From Cichorium intybus (lineage: Eukaryota; Streptophyta; Magnoliopsida; Asterales; Asteraceae), in assembly GCA_023525715.1 (NCBI GenBank), contig CM042010.1, positions 79,113,894 through 79,177,893 of the forward strand: a stretch of DNA of 64,000 bases, given 5' to 3'. Positions 36,904-47,200 of the stretch are shown here, piece after piece (the first letter of the stretch is position 1; each line of letters opens with the position of its first letter). The position numbers were made by a program, and so were the translations under genes. The notes under the pieces are model-generated. The model was given only the letters and a program-made list of their open reading frames with translations, did no database searches and had not been told where the DNA came from.

Positions 36904-39117
36904 TTACTCCTCCTCCTCCGACTTCAACATCTCCTTCAACTCCTCAACGCTAACTTGTCCAAGCTTCAACAAGGTTGCATAATCCAGGGAGGCAAAGTCC
37001 TCGATTGCCCGACCCATCTCCACCTCGTAATTAGGGAATGAACTTCCACCTGCAACATCAGAGAGGTCCAAAGAAGGGTTAGCACGAAGACGAAGACGCA
37101 TGGCTTCTTCCCCGGCAGCATAAGATGTGCACTTGATTTCACCAATGCCATGGATAAACTCCGGTTGGAGCATCACCTTCTCGATCACCCGGACAATACC
37201 CTCCCGCAACAGCCACTCCAAATCTCCTCTAACCCTTGCAAGCTCCATACTCCCGGCTTCCAAAGCTTTGTCCTTCTCTGCAACGTCACAAACCAGGCTC
37301 TCGTTCTGGATGGCTAGACCCTCATTCAGCTGCTGAACCTTCTCCAATTCAGCTTCACAAGCACTTAACCTTTCCTCAACAAGCATTTTCTCCGAAACCG
37401 CTACCCTAACCCTATCATCATGCTCTCCAACAGTCTTCTCCAACACCTCAACCTGCCTCCTCAGTTCCTGCTCAGAAGTACGGAGGGCCTCCACATATCG
37501 ATCAGAGGAAATAAACCTCTGCAGACGCCTGGCCCCAGCAACAAACATGTACGCACTCTGAGCAGAAGCAAATTGCAAGGCCGAAACAATGGAATCGTTT
37601 GGATATAGCTCCATGTCGTTCTCAGTCGCTGGAGGGAAGACATGGGCAGCAAAGTCCAAAACCGTATAGCAGACAGTCAGCCGGGAACCATTGACTAAAC
37701 CCCAACTCGGGGAGAAAGGAAGGGAAGAAAAGTCTGTCAAAACATGGCGGCCAAGCGCCGACTCGACATTGGCCCCCGGCCCAACAACTGAATCACCACC
37801 GCCCCACCAGGACCCTCAGGAACGACTCCCTTGTTAAAATCAACCACCGACCCTCCATCATCACCAGTAACGTTAGCCCCACCAGCAGGCTCATCTTTAC
37901 CCTGTACCTCGTCATCAGGAATCTGAATTACCTCCTCTTTGTCGCCAAAAACTCTTGCACTCCTCAAACCAGATAACAATTTACGACGGTTGAGACGCCG
38001 AACCGGCACAAGACTAGCCGATACATCAACTGGACCCACAGAACTGTCCCCTGCTTTACGCTTACCCATCTTCGCAACAGCCTCGACTATCCCCTCTTTG
38101 CTGTCTTTTACCGATTCACCAGAAATAGCAGGAGCTGCGAAGGAAGACGTACCTACACTTGCATCGACAAAAGGAGACCCCCCGGAAGTGTCACCTTCCT
38201 CACGACCCCCAACGTTGGGAGTCTCTTCGGCATGAACATCAGAAAAACCATGAAATGTAAACGGGTCAGGTACTTTGTCCACCAAATCCACTTCTCGGTA
38301 CTCCAACGTCCCAGGATACTTGTCAGCTAGCACGTCGGTAAAGGCGATTGGACGAGCGACACCTGAAAAACAACAAAAAAACAACATTCGTCCCTCAGAA
38401 CACGAAACGGAAGGAAGAGAAAAACAAAATACAAAAAAGAAACACAGTTGAAGGCATACCTTTCACCATAGAGAAAAACTCAGGCATCTTCCCTCTTGCC
38501 CTCCAAGACGGACTTAAACCCCCACCGGCAAGAATGTACTCTGGGTAGTCGTCGGGCACAACGTGAAAAGCGTTCAATATGGCAACGGTATCGCGATTGT
38601 GGGCATACAGCACTGGAGCCGGATCCTTTACACCCCCACGACGAACGAACATTTTTCCGACTCGGCTCTCGTTCACCCAAAACCACTTTTCAGTCCAATT
38701 TTTGGGAGAAGTCTTCTCCCCAACCAATACGGGCAGAGATTGCCCCTGAGAATAGAAGGTATACCCCTCGCTTGCTTGTGAGAAACGGAAATAATGTTTA
38801 AAGACGAAATAGTCGGGAGCAATCCCCAAAGCTCGGCACAGCAACTCAAAAGAAACCACCTTATTGACGGCGTTAGGAGCGAGTTGGGTAATACCAACTG
38901 GATCCCTTCGCAGGACCTCGTCCATGAAATTGCTGGTTGGGAGACGATACCCGGCATCGAAGGTTTTAATAAAGATGCCCACTTTCCCCGGAGGGGGATG
39001 GTAGAGACCAGCACCATCAGAAGGATACAACACACCGTCGTCAGGGCAAAACCTATAACGATCAACGAGTTGCGACCACTGTTCGTTGGTCGGTGGAATG
39101 CCAACATCAAGCGCCAT
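36904..39117 (-). pseudogene. Tat antisense gene with Transposase_28-like (putative gypsy-type transposon) domain
   Basis: Minus-strand ATG at 39117 (MALDVGIPPT, good ATGG context). Exon 1 (39117-38460) has the conserved block FDAGYRLPTSNFMDEVLRRD and SFELLCRALGI, which I recognise as the plant domain called Transposase_28. A 97-bp phase-1 intron (38459-38363) joins it to exon 2, which is Ser/Gly-rich with a basic patch RRLNRRK. A single-base frameshift near 37790-37800 leads to a coiled-coil C-terminal region (about 37500-37250) and an acidic end at 36904. The product would be about 700 residues. Its function is unknown; antisense ORFs of this sort are known in Tat elements. Confidence 0.78.
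38363..38459 (-). other. Intron of the Tat antisense gene
   Basis: Exon AAAG|GTATGC at the donor; T-rich tract TTTGTTGTTTTTCAG at the acceptor. Removing it joins Gly codon halves (G + GT) and keeps the frame open, which supports real splicing. Confidence 0.75.
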
Positions 39118-39471
39118 GAAATCAAAAAAGAACAAAGACGACGAAACGCAAAGAAAAAGGGGGGGAGAAAAGTAAGGAAAGTCAAGAGAAAAATCTAGCA
39201 ACCGGAAAAAAGAAAACCGCAAAGGAAGTTATATATAACCAAGAAAGGAAGGGTTTCCTCAAAACGAGGAAACCAAATAAATAACCGGATAATTTGAAAA
39301 GACTGGTGCAGATACCGAAAACTTCCATAATGATGAAAGACTGTACGGGTCTTGTCACCAAAGGCGGGAACACAGACCAAACAAACCCCAGCCCTACACG
39401 TGTCCTCCCCACAAGTCTAGAATGTTACAGCTCCACTGGGCCTACGCGATAACTACTAGACTGGGGGGACT
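39118..39471. promoter_or_regulatory. Antisense-gene upstream region and Tat polypurine tract
   Basis: On the plus strand, ACTGGGGGGACT (39460-39471) directly precedes the 3' LTR and is the polypurine tract. The same interval would hold the promoter and 5' UTR of the antisense gene. No clear TATA box was assigned. Confidence 0.7.
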
Positions 39472-39959
39472 TAATAACGTATCATGGAATACGGACTGGC
39501 AGAGCTCCGTCGACCCAGATCCTCGAGCGCTGCCCCGCAGCGCTGGACTTACTCAAACGCGCCCACAGCACCAACAACCACCTCTCTGGACTTTCCCTTA
39601 GAGCTAAGGGCGACAACCTGCGAAAAAGGCTGAAACATACAGGCGACAAAAGGTGTACACGGCGCACTACCCATGCCCCTCCCGTACACCTCCTGCACCA
39701 CGATCGCGTACCAGGCGATCATCCAATCATTCCCCAAGCCCGCTGGGAGACTGACACCCTCAAGCTCTGGAGACTTACGCATTATATTTTCCAGAGATAC
39801 TCACTCCTTCACACCCCACTGACTTGACCGTCGGAGCGCCCTCCCGGGATTGCCTCCCGGAGCGCGACTAACGGTTGTTTCCCTTCTTGCTGTGACTTCA
39901 GGTATACAAGACCGCCGGAGCTACTACCTCCCGTTACCCCAGAGTCTGAAGTAGCAACA
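39472..39959 (+). repeat. Tat element 3' LTR, with promoter deletion
   Basis: 488 bp, nearly identical to the 5' LTR except for loss of about 60 bp corresponding to 30391-30450. The missing part includes GGTATAAAAGG. Confidence 0.93.
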
Positions 39960-41310
39960 ATGTAGATTGTATGCATTCAATGAACATGGTACCCTTTTAG
40001 AAAATCTTATTTGTTAATTGGTTCTTTAAATTATAAATTCTCCATTTTATTAATTCCTTGTTTGTGGTCATGTTGGCAACTAATATCCTATATTGAGTTT
40101 GGGTTGATCACATACATGAGAACCAATTTTAATCCTAAATAATTACCATTATTACTTAGGTTTGGAGTTTGTAAGAATTGTTAAAATCTCCATTTTAATT
40201 CATTTCTCTAATTTTTCAAAATCTAGAACTTTATAGGTTTTATAACAAGACTCATTTTAGTAAAACCATTTTTAGCACATCTTATGTTATAAATGTCAAT
40301 TTGAAAAAAATACAAACTCCTTGATGATTATGTTTAATTATCTAGGTTGTCTAGTATGCAAAAATCTTATTTTCATCCACAACACAAAATAATTATACAT
40401 TCAATCATCACATGCATGCATGGGTGCATAAACACAAGCCAACTAATTTGATATTTCATGTGAGCCATACATGAAATAGCAAGTCCAAACCTAGGGACAA
40501 AAGATGACCAAAAATTCAACCAAATGATCTTCGATTTGGCTACAACTTTGTCAATCTTCATATATCATCAAATGACACTTGAACCACCCTTTCTTGGCAT
40601 CATGGCATGAGTTGTGAATTTCTTTTGCCCTCCTCAAAACTTGCGACAGAAACAGCCCCATTTCAAGAGGTTTTTGTTGTTTTGATGACTTTCTTCACTT
40701 CATTCTTGGTCATATTCATGCTTATACTTGTCAAAACTTAATGTATATACTAGATATTAAAGTTACTAACAAGTATTACCTCAAAACACCAATATATGAA
40801 TTTTGTTTGCTCCTTAACAGGTTCGAAATCCACAGCAGCAATGCAGAAAAATGTTGCTATTTGGTAGTTGCTTCTCATGCCTTTATCTCCTTCTCTTGTT
40901 ACATTTTAAGAAAAATACAAAAGAATAAAACTATTCTAATACTTACAAAATTTAATAAAATAAGGAAATGACTAATTATTATTAAAAATCATTTAATAAT
41001 AGAATATATTACAACCATATCGAATTTAAACACCAAACATGCAACACATGATCCTTGGCTTGTTTATGTACCATTTTATCACATAAAATCATAAGAAAAT
41101 AAACACATTGTTTTTCTAAGGCAAAAATTATGTAACCAAATGCATGCAAAGATAATTTTTAGTTGGTTACATAAAATCATAGAATTTATAATTGCATGTT
41201 GCCAAAGAAGCCATGCATGAACATTGCATTCAAGAAGATAAACATTCATGGCTTCTAAAAACCAAGTTTATCCAAATAAACTCATTATCTAAACATGCAA
41301 TATAGCTATG
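39960..41310 (-). other. Copia C leader, PBS-proximal part
   Basis: AT-rich non-coding sequence continuing 29544-30105 across the Tat insertion (ATGTA repeated at 39960-39964). Only short ORFs; I see no gene on either strand. Confidence 0.7.
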
Positions 41311-41323
41311 GCTCTGATACCAA
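41311..41323 (-). promoter_or_regulatory. Copia C primer-binding site
   Basis: Minus-strand TTGGTATCAGAGC follows the LTR end CCAACA by one or two bases. It is the classical initiator-Met tRNA complement. Confidence 0.88.
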
Positions 41324-41324
41324 T

Positions 41325-41696
41325 TGTTGGAAATCCATGTTCATTTCATTGGCTTCAAAAACTTGAAGTTGTAACGCAAGCTTAAATGATGAACACGAAT
41401 TCCATTCCAAGAGGATCATGCTACATGCATGTAAAGATAAAATGAAAAACAAACATAGTAAAAGTTCAAGATCATTACCTTATGTTCTTGAGCTTAGATT
41501 GGATGAGATGTTGATGATGAGGAAGCAAAAGAGTTTCCCTCTATAGCTAAGTCCACCACAAGTATAAACACCTTAGAAACTAGTCTCCATAACTTGCAAA
41601 ATGGACACCTTTTGATCTTGATGCAAGAATCTGATTTTTGCATGCAACCAAGAGGGAGTATTATTTGTTCTTGGCTGATATCTCAACTTGTATAAA
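41325..41696 (-). repeat. Copia C 5' LTR, proximal segment
   Basis: Begins TGTTGGAAATCC at 41325 in plus coordinates (the LTR end in element sense). It is cut at 41696 by the LTR of element D, with ATAAA (41692-41696) as the flank. Confidence 0.75.
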
Positions 41697-42727
41697 TGTT
41701 GTCGCCAAGTATTCTAAGTAAGTGCGGAAAGTAAGATTGCGGAAAGTAAAGTTCTGAAACTCGGAGGTTTCGGAAGTGGACAAGTCCGAAGACTCGAGAT
41801 GGATGCGGAATGAAAAGATAATACTTAAAATAGATCTTAATAGCTCAACAATAAATAATATGATTTAACAGTTGTATAACTTAGAAATATAAAGACTGAG
41901 AAATAAGAGTGCTAGAACAGTAAAGATAATAAGAAATGCAGATAAGAACACGAGCGTTGATGGAATGAGAGATTGTATTGATAAATGTGAAAGTGTTACA
42001 TAAAGTCTCTCAAACTCATGGGGACTGAAGATGGACTTGGTCTCCTTTTATAGACTAAGGGAGGACCTTCGGATAATTACCTATGGACTGAAGAGTAGAC
42101 AACACGTCTCTCTTCAGTCAGATAAGAAGGGTGAAACTAATATAATAATACAATGTCAGACTAGGGTGGCTTGTCTATAATATAATAATACTCTAAGTAC
42201 AACAGACATACTTCTAGGGGGCCACGCCTGATCTAGTCTAATCATATCCTATACGTTGAAGTGCTTATCCTTTTTCCTTATCTTTCAGATGATATTCTGA
42301 TCTTCAATCTTCTTTGTAGAATGATTAAGTATGATATTTCCTTTGAGTTGTTCATATTAATAGTCCAAAATCCTGAGTGGATTTTGGAGTCCTGGCAGTT
42401 CTGAATCAGAGTATCTTGGAAATATGGTCTTGTTAGTCTTGATCTTCTGAGTTAGTTCGGAGTATAGTCTTCCGAACTCTTTCTTCTGATGGAGTTCCGA
42501 AATCCATGACTGGATTTCGGATGATTACAAGATTATCAGAACTTATCCGAGATATTAGTTAAGAATATAAAGCATATTTAAATATTAGTCACAAGATATA
42601 ACCATTTGTTCATTCCTTAAAACATTCATATGAAAGTACTAACATTCCATCAAAATAAAGAGTTTGACATTACAATCCTAACACATCAAACTACGTGTTG
42701 GTCAACGATCTGATTTTAGCATTAACA
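41697..42727 (-). repeat. Element D LTR in minus orientation
   Basis: 1,031 bp, TGTTGTCGCC at 41697 to GCATTAACA at 42727. It is the reverse complement of the LTR at 43664-44722 with scattered differences. Minus-strand GAAGGGAGAAT at 42728-42738 is the adjoining polypurine tract, which makes this a 3' LTR. Confidence 0.9.
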
Positions 42728-43014
42728 ATTCTCCCTTCGGTGACCAATCGAGGGGTTTGTGTCAGCATCTTCAAGGTTTATCCAGTACACCTTGTCTCAC
42801 AGCATATGACCAGAAGTTCCTAACTCCCAGTAGCCATTCCACTCTCAGTAGTAGTTCTTTCTTTGCTTCTGCATTTGATGATTATGACTTCTTAATGGCT
42901 TTGATGTATTCAGTTAAGTTCACGCTGGGGAGTCTTCGGATTTGATCAGCACGAAAAAAGAAGAGGGATCCTTTCTGCTTTGGATTTTTGTAAACCAGTC
43001 CATGTACTGGATCT
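42728..43014 (-). pseudogene. Element D, 3' end of second ORF, minus-strand copy
   Basis: Reverse-complement match to about 51075-51360: it encodes the same C-terminal segment (KNPKQKGSLFFLRADQI, then VRNFWSYAVRQGV) but with a TAA where the other copy has CAA. Homology stops at about 43014. Confidence 0.85.
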
Positions 43015-43259
43015 TGATCATTTGTAATGCTAAATTTGATTTATCATCAAATGATACGTAACTTGCAATTTAATTTTGAAAGTTATTATTATTTGAAATG
43101 AATGATAACTTAAAAATTAAAGGTTGATTATTAATTCACATGTGATGGATTACTCATGTATTGCAATTAAATTGTTTAGTTGTTAAATGATTTAATTGAA
43201 TTATAAGTAAACCTTTTATTTAATTGGTAAATTAAATAAATAAAATATGCATATGATAA

Positions 43260-43346
<87 letters not shown>

Positions 43347-43663
43347 ATAAATAATGCATGTTTAAATGGTTTATATACATAATTTATGGTATAAGTGTTA
43401 TTCCATTAATCAAAAGTATAAATGTTTATTATTTATAAAACTTGTGAGATAAGTTTATAAAAAATCAAAGTGGCATCTCTCATTTAAATATACCAACCAT
43501 GATGGCCGGCCACACATGCTCCAAAAAGCAAGAAAGAATCTTGGTGTTATCTATGCTTTGACCATGGGAACTACCAACTATCTATATTTTAAGATTAAGC
43601 ATGCTATTCTTCTTTTGTGGATCCTTATGGCCGGCACCTTAAGAGAGCTTTCACTATCTTTAT
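43015..43663. repeat. Probable copia C LTR segment, inverted
   Basis: Between the two D LTRs. It ends TTTAT (43659-43663), the reverse complement of the ATAAA flank at 41692-41696. Turned round, it would continue copia C's LTR across the D target site. It contains GGCCGGCCACACATGC and a TA/CA microsatellite. The assignment is inferred from the flanks, since no second copia C LTR is present for comparison. Confidence 0.5.
43264..43343. repeat. (TA)n-(CA)n microsatellite
   Basis: About 68 bp of TA repeats followed by six CA repeats. Confidence 0.97.
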
Positions 43664-44722
43664 TGTTAATGCTAAAATCAGATCGTTGTCCAATTCGTAG
43701 TTTGATGTGTTAGGATTGTAATGTCAAACTCTTTATTTTGATGGAATGTTAGTACTTTCATATGAATATTTTAAGGAATGAACAAATGGTTATATCTTGT
43801 GACTAATATTTAAATATGCTTTATATTCTTAACTAATATCTCGGATAAGTTCTGATAATCTTGTAATCATCATAAATCCAGTCTTGGATTTCAGAACTCC
43901 AAAGAATGTCAAGATCAGAAAGTACATTTCTTAGAAGAAAGAGTTCAGAAGAATATACTCCGAACTAACTCAGAAGATCAAGACCAACAAGACCATATTT
44001 CCAAGATACTCTGATTCAGAACTGCCAGGACTCCGAAATCCACTCAGGATTTCGGACTATTAATATGAACAACTTAAAGAAAATATCATACTTAATCATT
44101 CTACAAAGAAGACTAAAGATTAGAAGATCATCTGAAAGATAAGGCAAAAGGATAAGCACTTCAACGTATAGGATATGATTAGACTAGATCAGGCGTGGCC
44201 CTTAAAAGCATGTCTGTTGTACTTAGAGTATTATTATATTATAGACAAGCCACCCTAGTCTGACATTGTATTATTATATTAGTTTCACCCTTCTTATCTG
44301 ACTGAAGAGAGACGTGTTGTCTACTCTTCAGTCCATAGGTAATTATCCGAAGGTCCTCCCTTAGTCTATAAAAGGAGACCAAGTCCATATTCAGTCCTCA
44401 TGAGTTTGAGAGACTTTATGTAACACGTTCACATTTATCAATACAATCTCTCATTCCATCAACGCTCGTGTTCTTATCTGCATTTCTTATTATCTTTACA
44501 GTTCTAGCACTCTTATTTCTCAGTCTTTATATTTCTAAGTTATACAACTGTTAAATCATATTGTTTATTGTTGAGCTATTAAGATCTATTCTAAGTATTA
44601 TCTTTTCATTCCGCATCCATCTCAAGTCTTCAGACTTGTCCACTTCCGAAACCTCCCAGTTTTAGAACTTTACTTTCCGCAATCTTACTTTCCGCACTTA
44701 CTTAGAATACTTGGCGACAACA
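43664..44722 (+). repeat. Element D 5' LTR
   Basis: 1,059 bp from TGTTAATGCT to GGCGACAACA. It contains CTATAAAAGGAG near 44366, a likely TATA box. It matches 41697-42727 in inverse orientation and 51361-51506 in direct orientation. Confidence 0.92.
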
Positions 44723-44723
44723 A

Positions 44724-44736
44724 TTGGTATCAGGGC
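44724..44736 (+). promoter_or_regulatory. Element D primer-binding site
   Basis: TTGGTATCAGGGC, one base different from the usual initiator-Met complement. Confidence 0.8.
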
Positions 44737-44907
44737 CTGAATAGCTGTCTATAAGATTCTAAGTGCCTAGTTTGCTCAAAACCCTGGCTGTAGCAACAAC
44801 CTTAGAATCCTCTGTGGATCATTGCATGCTATTATAGCTCAAACTCTTAAAACTATCTCTTTCATTTCAAAACAGTTCGGAATCTTTTCTTCTTATCCAA
44901 AATGTAG

Positions 44908-46182
44908 ATGAACTACTCTCTAAATGTTGCTAATAGTGTCGGAGGCTCTAATCGAGCTTATATACTCATTCCTACTTAGTATAATGGCTGGGCATCTAGT
45001 ATGCGCAACTATCTCAAAACCAAGGGAAAAGAGATCTGACGATCTATTGAAGAAGGACTTCATCTTCCAGTTTACACCCCTAGACCCGACACTGCAAAAG
45101 AGGTTCTAGGTGGTACTTCTCAACCAAGGTTAACTCCCCTGGATATTGAGAAAATGGACAACGACCAAATTGCTTTAACCGAAATCCAATGTGGAATCCC
45201 TCCGGCGAAAGAAGAAGAAAAAGTCAAAGCATTTGTCGCATCCGGAAACGTTGAGATCTGGTCTTCCGGAGATGATGATGAACACTTTGAGAACAATCGA
45301 AAAAGTGGAAAAGGGTTCGGTGAATGCATGATGGTGCAAGCAAACCAAGAAACTCCAATCCCAGGGTTAGCAAGATCCAAATATCCTAGAGACACTGCTG
45401 AATCCTCATCCTCCTACATGCCAAAGAACTATGCTTTTATGGTCAACCACAAATCTGGCAAAGGAGTGAGTATCATCGAACAGGTACGTAACATGCTTCA
45501 TACACATCATATTTACTCTAATAATCTAGAACCTGCTCTAGAAAAAATATCTAATACCTGTGCAGAGGCCTTACCTGCATATCAGCGGGTTCTAGAAGAA
45601 AGGGATGATGGGTATGACGAAGTGATAAAGTTGAAGAATAGGCTATTGGATAAGAAACTATTTTGTGATAAACTTACTGCTGATTTTAAGATTGAACAGA
45701 CTTCTAGGACTTTGTTAGAAAATTCAAATCAGCTTTTGACATCGCAAAGGGATTTAGCCCGAAGCGATAATGTAAGACTAAACAAATTAGTAGATCAGTT
45801 GTATCATGCTACTGAAGTTTTCAAATCCCCTGCCAACATTAATTCTTCAGAAAACACTTTTAATTGGGGATGGGCAAGAAAAACCACAAATAAAAATTAT
45901 CCTATATACAACAAACAAAGTCCATTTTTCCAGTACCCTTCAAACGAATATGATAATAAACACGATGAGGACACAACCAAGAATTTTCCTAAAACTCCTG
46001 CCAATGAATCAGAAAATGCCATTTCTGAGTCAAAGGAGGGAGTTAAAATTCCTTTCTTATATTTCTCGGAAGCAGACACTGCTGAAACCAGTAAATTGTC
46101 TACAGCTTCAGTCCCATATATGCCTAGATACATGACCACGATCACAAACCATCCATCGTCAAGCTCTCAAATTGCAAAGTAA
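44908..46182 (+). pseudogene. gag: Element D Gag, internally deleted
   Basis: ATG at 44908 gives MNYSLNVANSVGGSN and an ILIPT-x-YNGWASSMRNYL segment, like the N-terminus of the Sirevirus-like Gag at 25513. In-frame TAG and TGA follow within 45 codons of each other. After ALTEIQCGIP the frame passes straight into sequence resembling the Gag C-terminal region (VSIIEQVRNML and a coiled coil, about 45560-45800), so the capsid core and zinc knuckle are missing. The open stretch from 45154 to 46182 is 342 codons. Confidence 0.72.
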
Positions 46183-46510
46183 CTGTGTTACTGAAGAATT
46201 CAATCCATGTCCTAAGAGCTTGGAAAATTCAAATAAAGAAAAGGTTGATGAAGAAATTGAAATGGAGAAACATCCAGGCAATATTATCATTAAAAACGAT
46301 TTTAACAAAATTATAATCAGAAATCCTAATGTTGCTAACATCTCCAACATGAGTTCCGAACCATCGTGTTCTGACACAAAGTCATACGTAGATACATTGA
46401 AACATAATATTTCAAATGATCCGATCAAAATTTCGGTTGAAAAAATTAAAGTCAATCATGAAGAGTCAGACTCTTTAAATGATTCCTTATCTGGCTCTTC
46501 CCCAAAATAA
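46172..46510 (+). pseudogene. gag: Element D Gag tail, frameshifted
   Basis: Continues the Ser/Lys/Asn-rich Gag tail in another frame after the stop at 46182, ending at TAA 46508-46510. It has no known domain. A Gag tail is the likely reading because of composition and position. Confidence 0.5.
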
Positions 46511-47200
46511 ATTTTTCAAAAAGGAAAAGGAAAGAGTCTAACCAAAAATGGAGTAAAACCAACCCTGAACAGAAAAGATCTTCAATCACCTCGATCTCAT
46601 GCAAGATTTGAACAAAAAAATTGCTTCTACACTCAGAAAAAGTTAGAAGTTAATTCAACTTTCGTCACTGAAAGTCATACTCGGAAATCTACTCCTTCCA
46701 CATTCTGAAAGTACATTCACAAAGGATTACTTCCTACTCCAAACACCAAACCCATTATGTATCTACAAAAAGTTAACCACTTAAATTATGACTCAAAATT
46801 TCAAAAAATAACCTATACTAAAACAGCACAAAATGTTTCAGTAATTTCAAATAGAACAGATTCGGATAAGTTCTGATAAGTTCTCTCTGCCACACATGTC
46901 CGTCCTTTAATGGACCATCCTCTTTCATCATTACCTAGCATTAAATGCCAAGCACACCCTTTTCTAACACAACTGTTCACACGTCCCTTCATTCTCTTAA
47001 CCGACGGTTCTTTATACATTTTCAAAATTGTTATAACCGTTCCCTCTTATCTATCTCTCTCTCATATCTTTCATCTCTCTCTCATATTTTCCATCCTTAC
47101 ATATTTCCCCCCTTATTCTCATCACTCTCTCTCGCCGTCATCTTCAACATTACAACCCTAACAAATCTCGAACTCTCAATACCCCTACTTTACTTCTTCA
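46511..47200 (+). promoter_or_regulatory. Gag remnant and pyrimidine-rich leader of the second ORF
   Basis: 46511-46700 still looks like decayed coding sequence. From about 47040 the plus strand is CT-rich (repeated CTCTCTCTCATA), as in plant 5' UTRs, with TTTATACATT at 47010-47019 as a possible TATA-like element. An internal promoter for the second ORF is possible but not proven. Confidence 0.4.

Larger units (their letters stand above)
30106..39959 (+). mobile_element. Tat-lineage Ty3/gypsy retrotransposon with antisense ORF
   Basis: The LTRs begin TGATAACG or TAATAACG and end CAACA, with a perfect ATGTA duplication on each side (30101-30105 and 39960-39964). Gag, protease, RT, a gypsy RNase H, a second RNase H and integrase follow in order on the plus strand. 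A 57-bp tandem array and a spliced minus-strand gene then lie before the 3' LTR. The second RNase H and the antisense ORF are features of the plant Tat lineage. All coding regions carry stops or frameshifts. Confidence 0.95.
29097..43663 (-). mobile_element. Copia C: 5'-end fragment of a minus-strand copia element, with nested insertions
   Basis: In element order it has LTR pieces (43663-43015 and 41696-41325), a primer-binding site (41323-41311), a long leader (41310-39960 and 30105-29544) and the first ~150 codons of gag (29543-29097), which stop at the satellite. Pol and the 3' LTR are absent. A Tat element lies in its leader and element D in its LTR. Confidence 0.75.

Noticed and set aside
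36838..41028. Shared 19-mer TTACAACCATATCGAATTT at 36839 and about 41009
   Set aside because: A single short match between otherwise unrelated sequence; could be chance in AT-rich DNA.
43500..43530. Fifth member of hairpin family I (GCCGG...CCACACATGCTCC)
   Set aside because: Shares part of the loop sequence but lacks the spacing and the flanking stem.
44724..44736. tRNA gene fragments from TGGTATCAGAGC matches
   Set aside because: These are primer-binding sites next to LTR ends; no cloverleaf is present.
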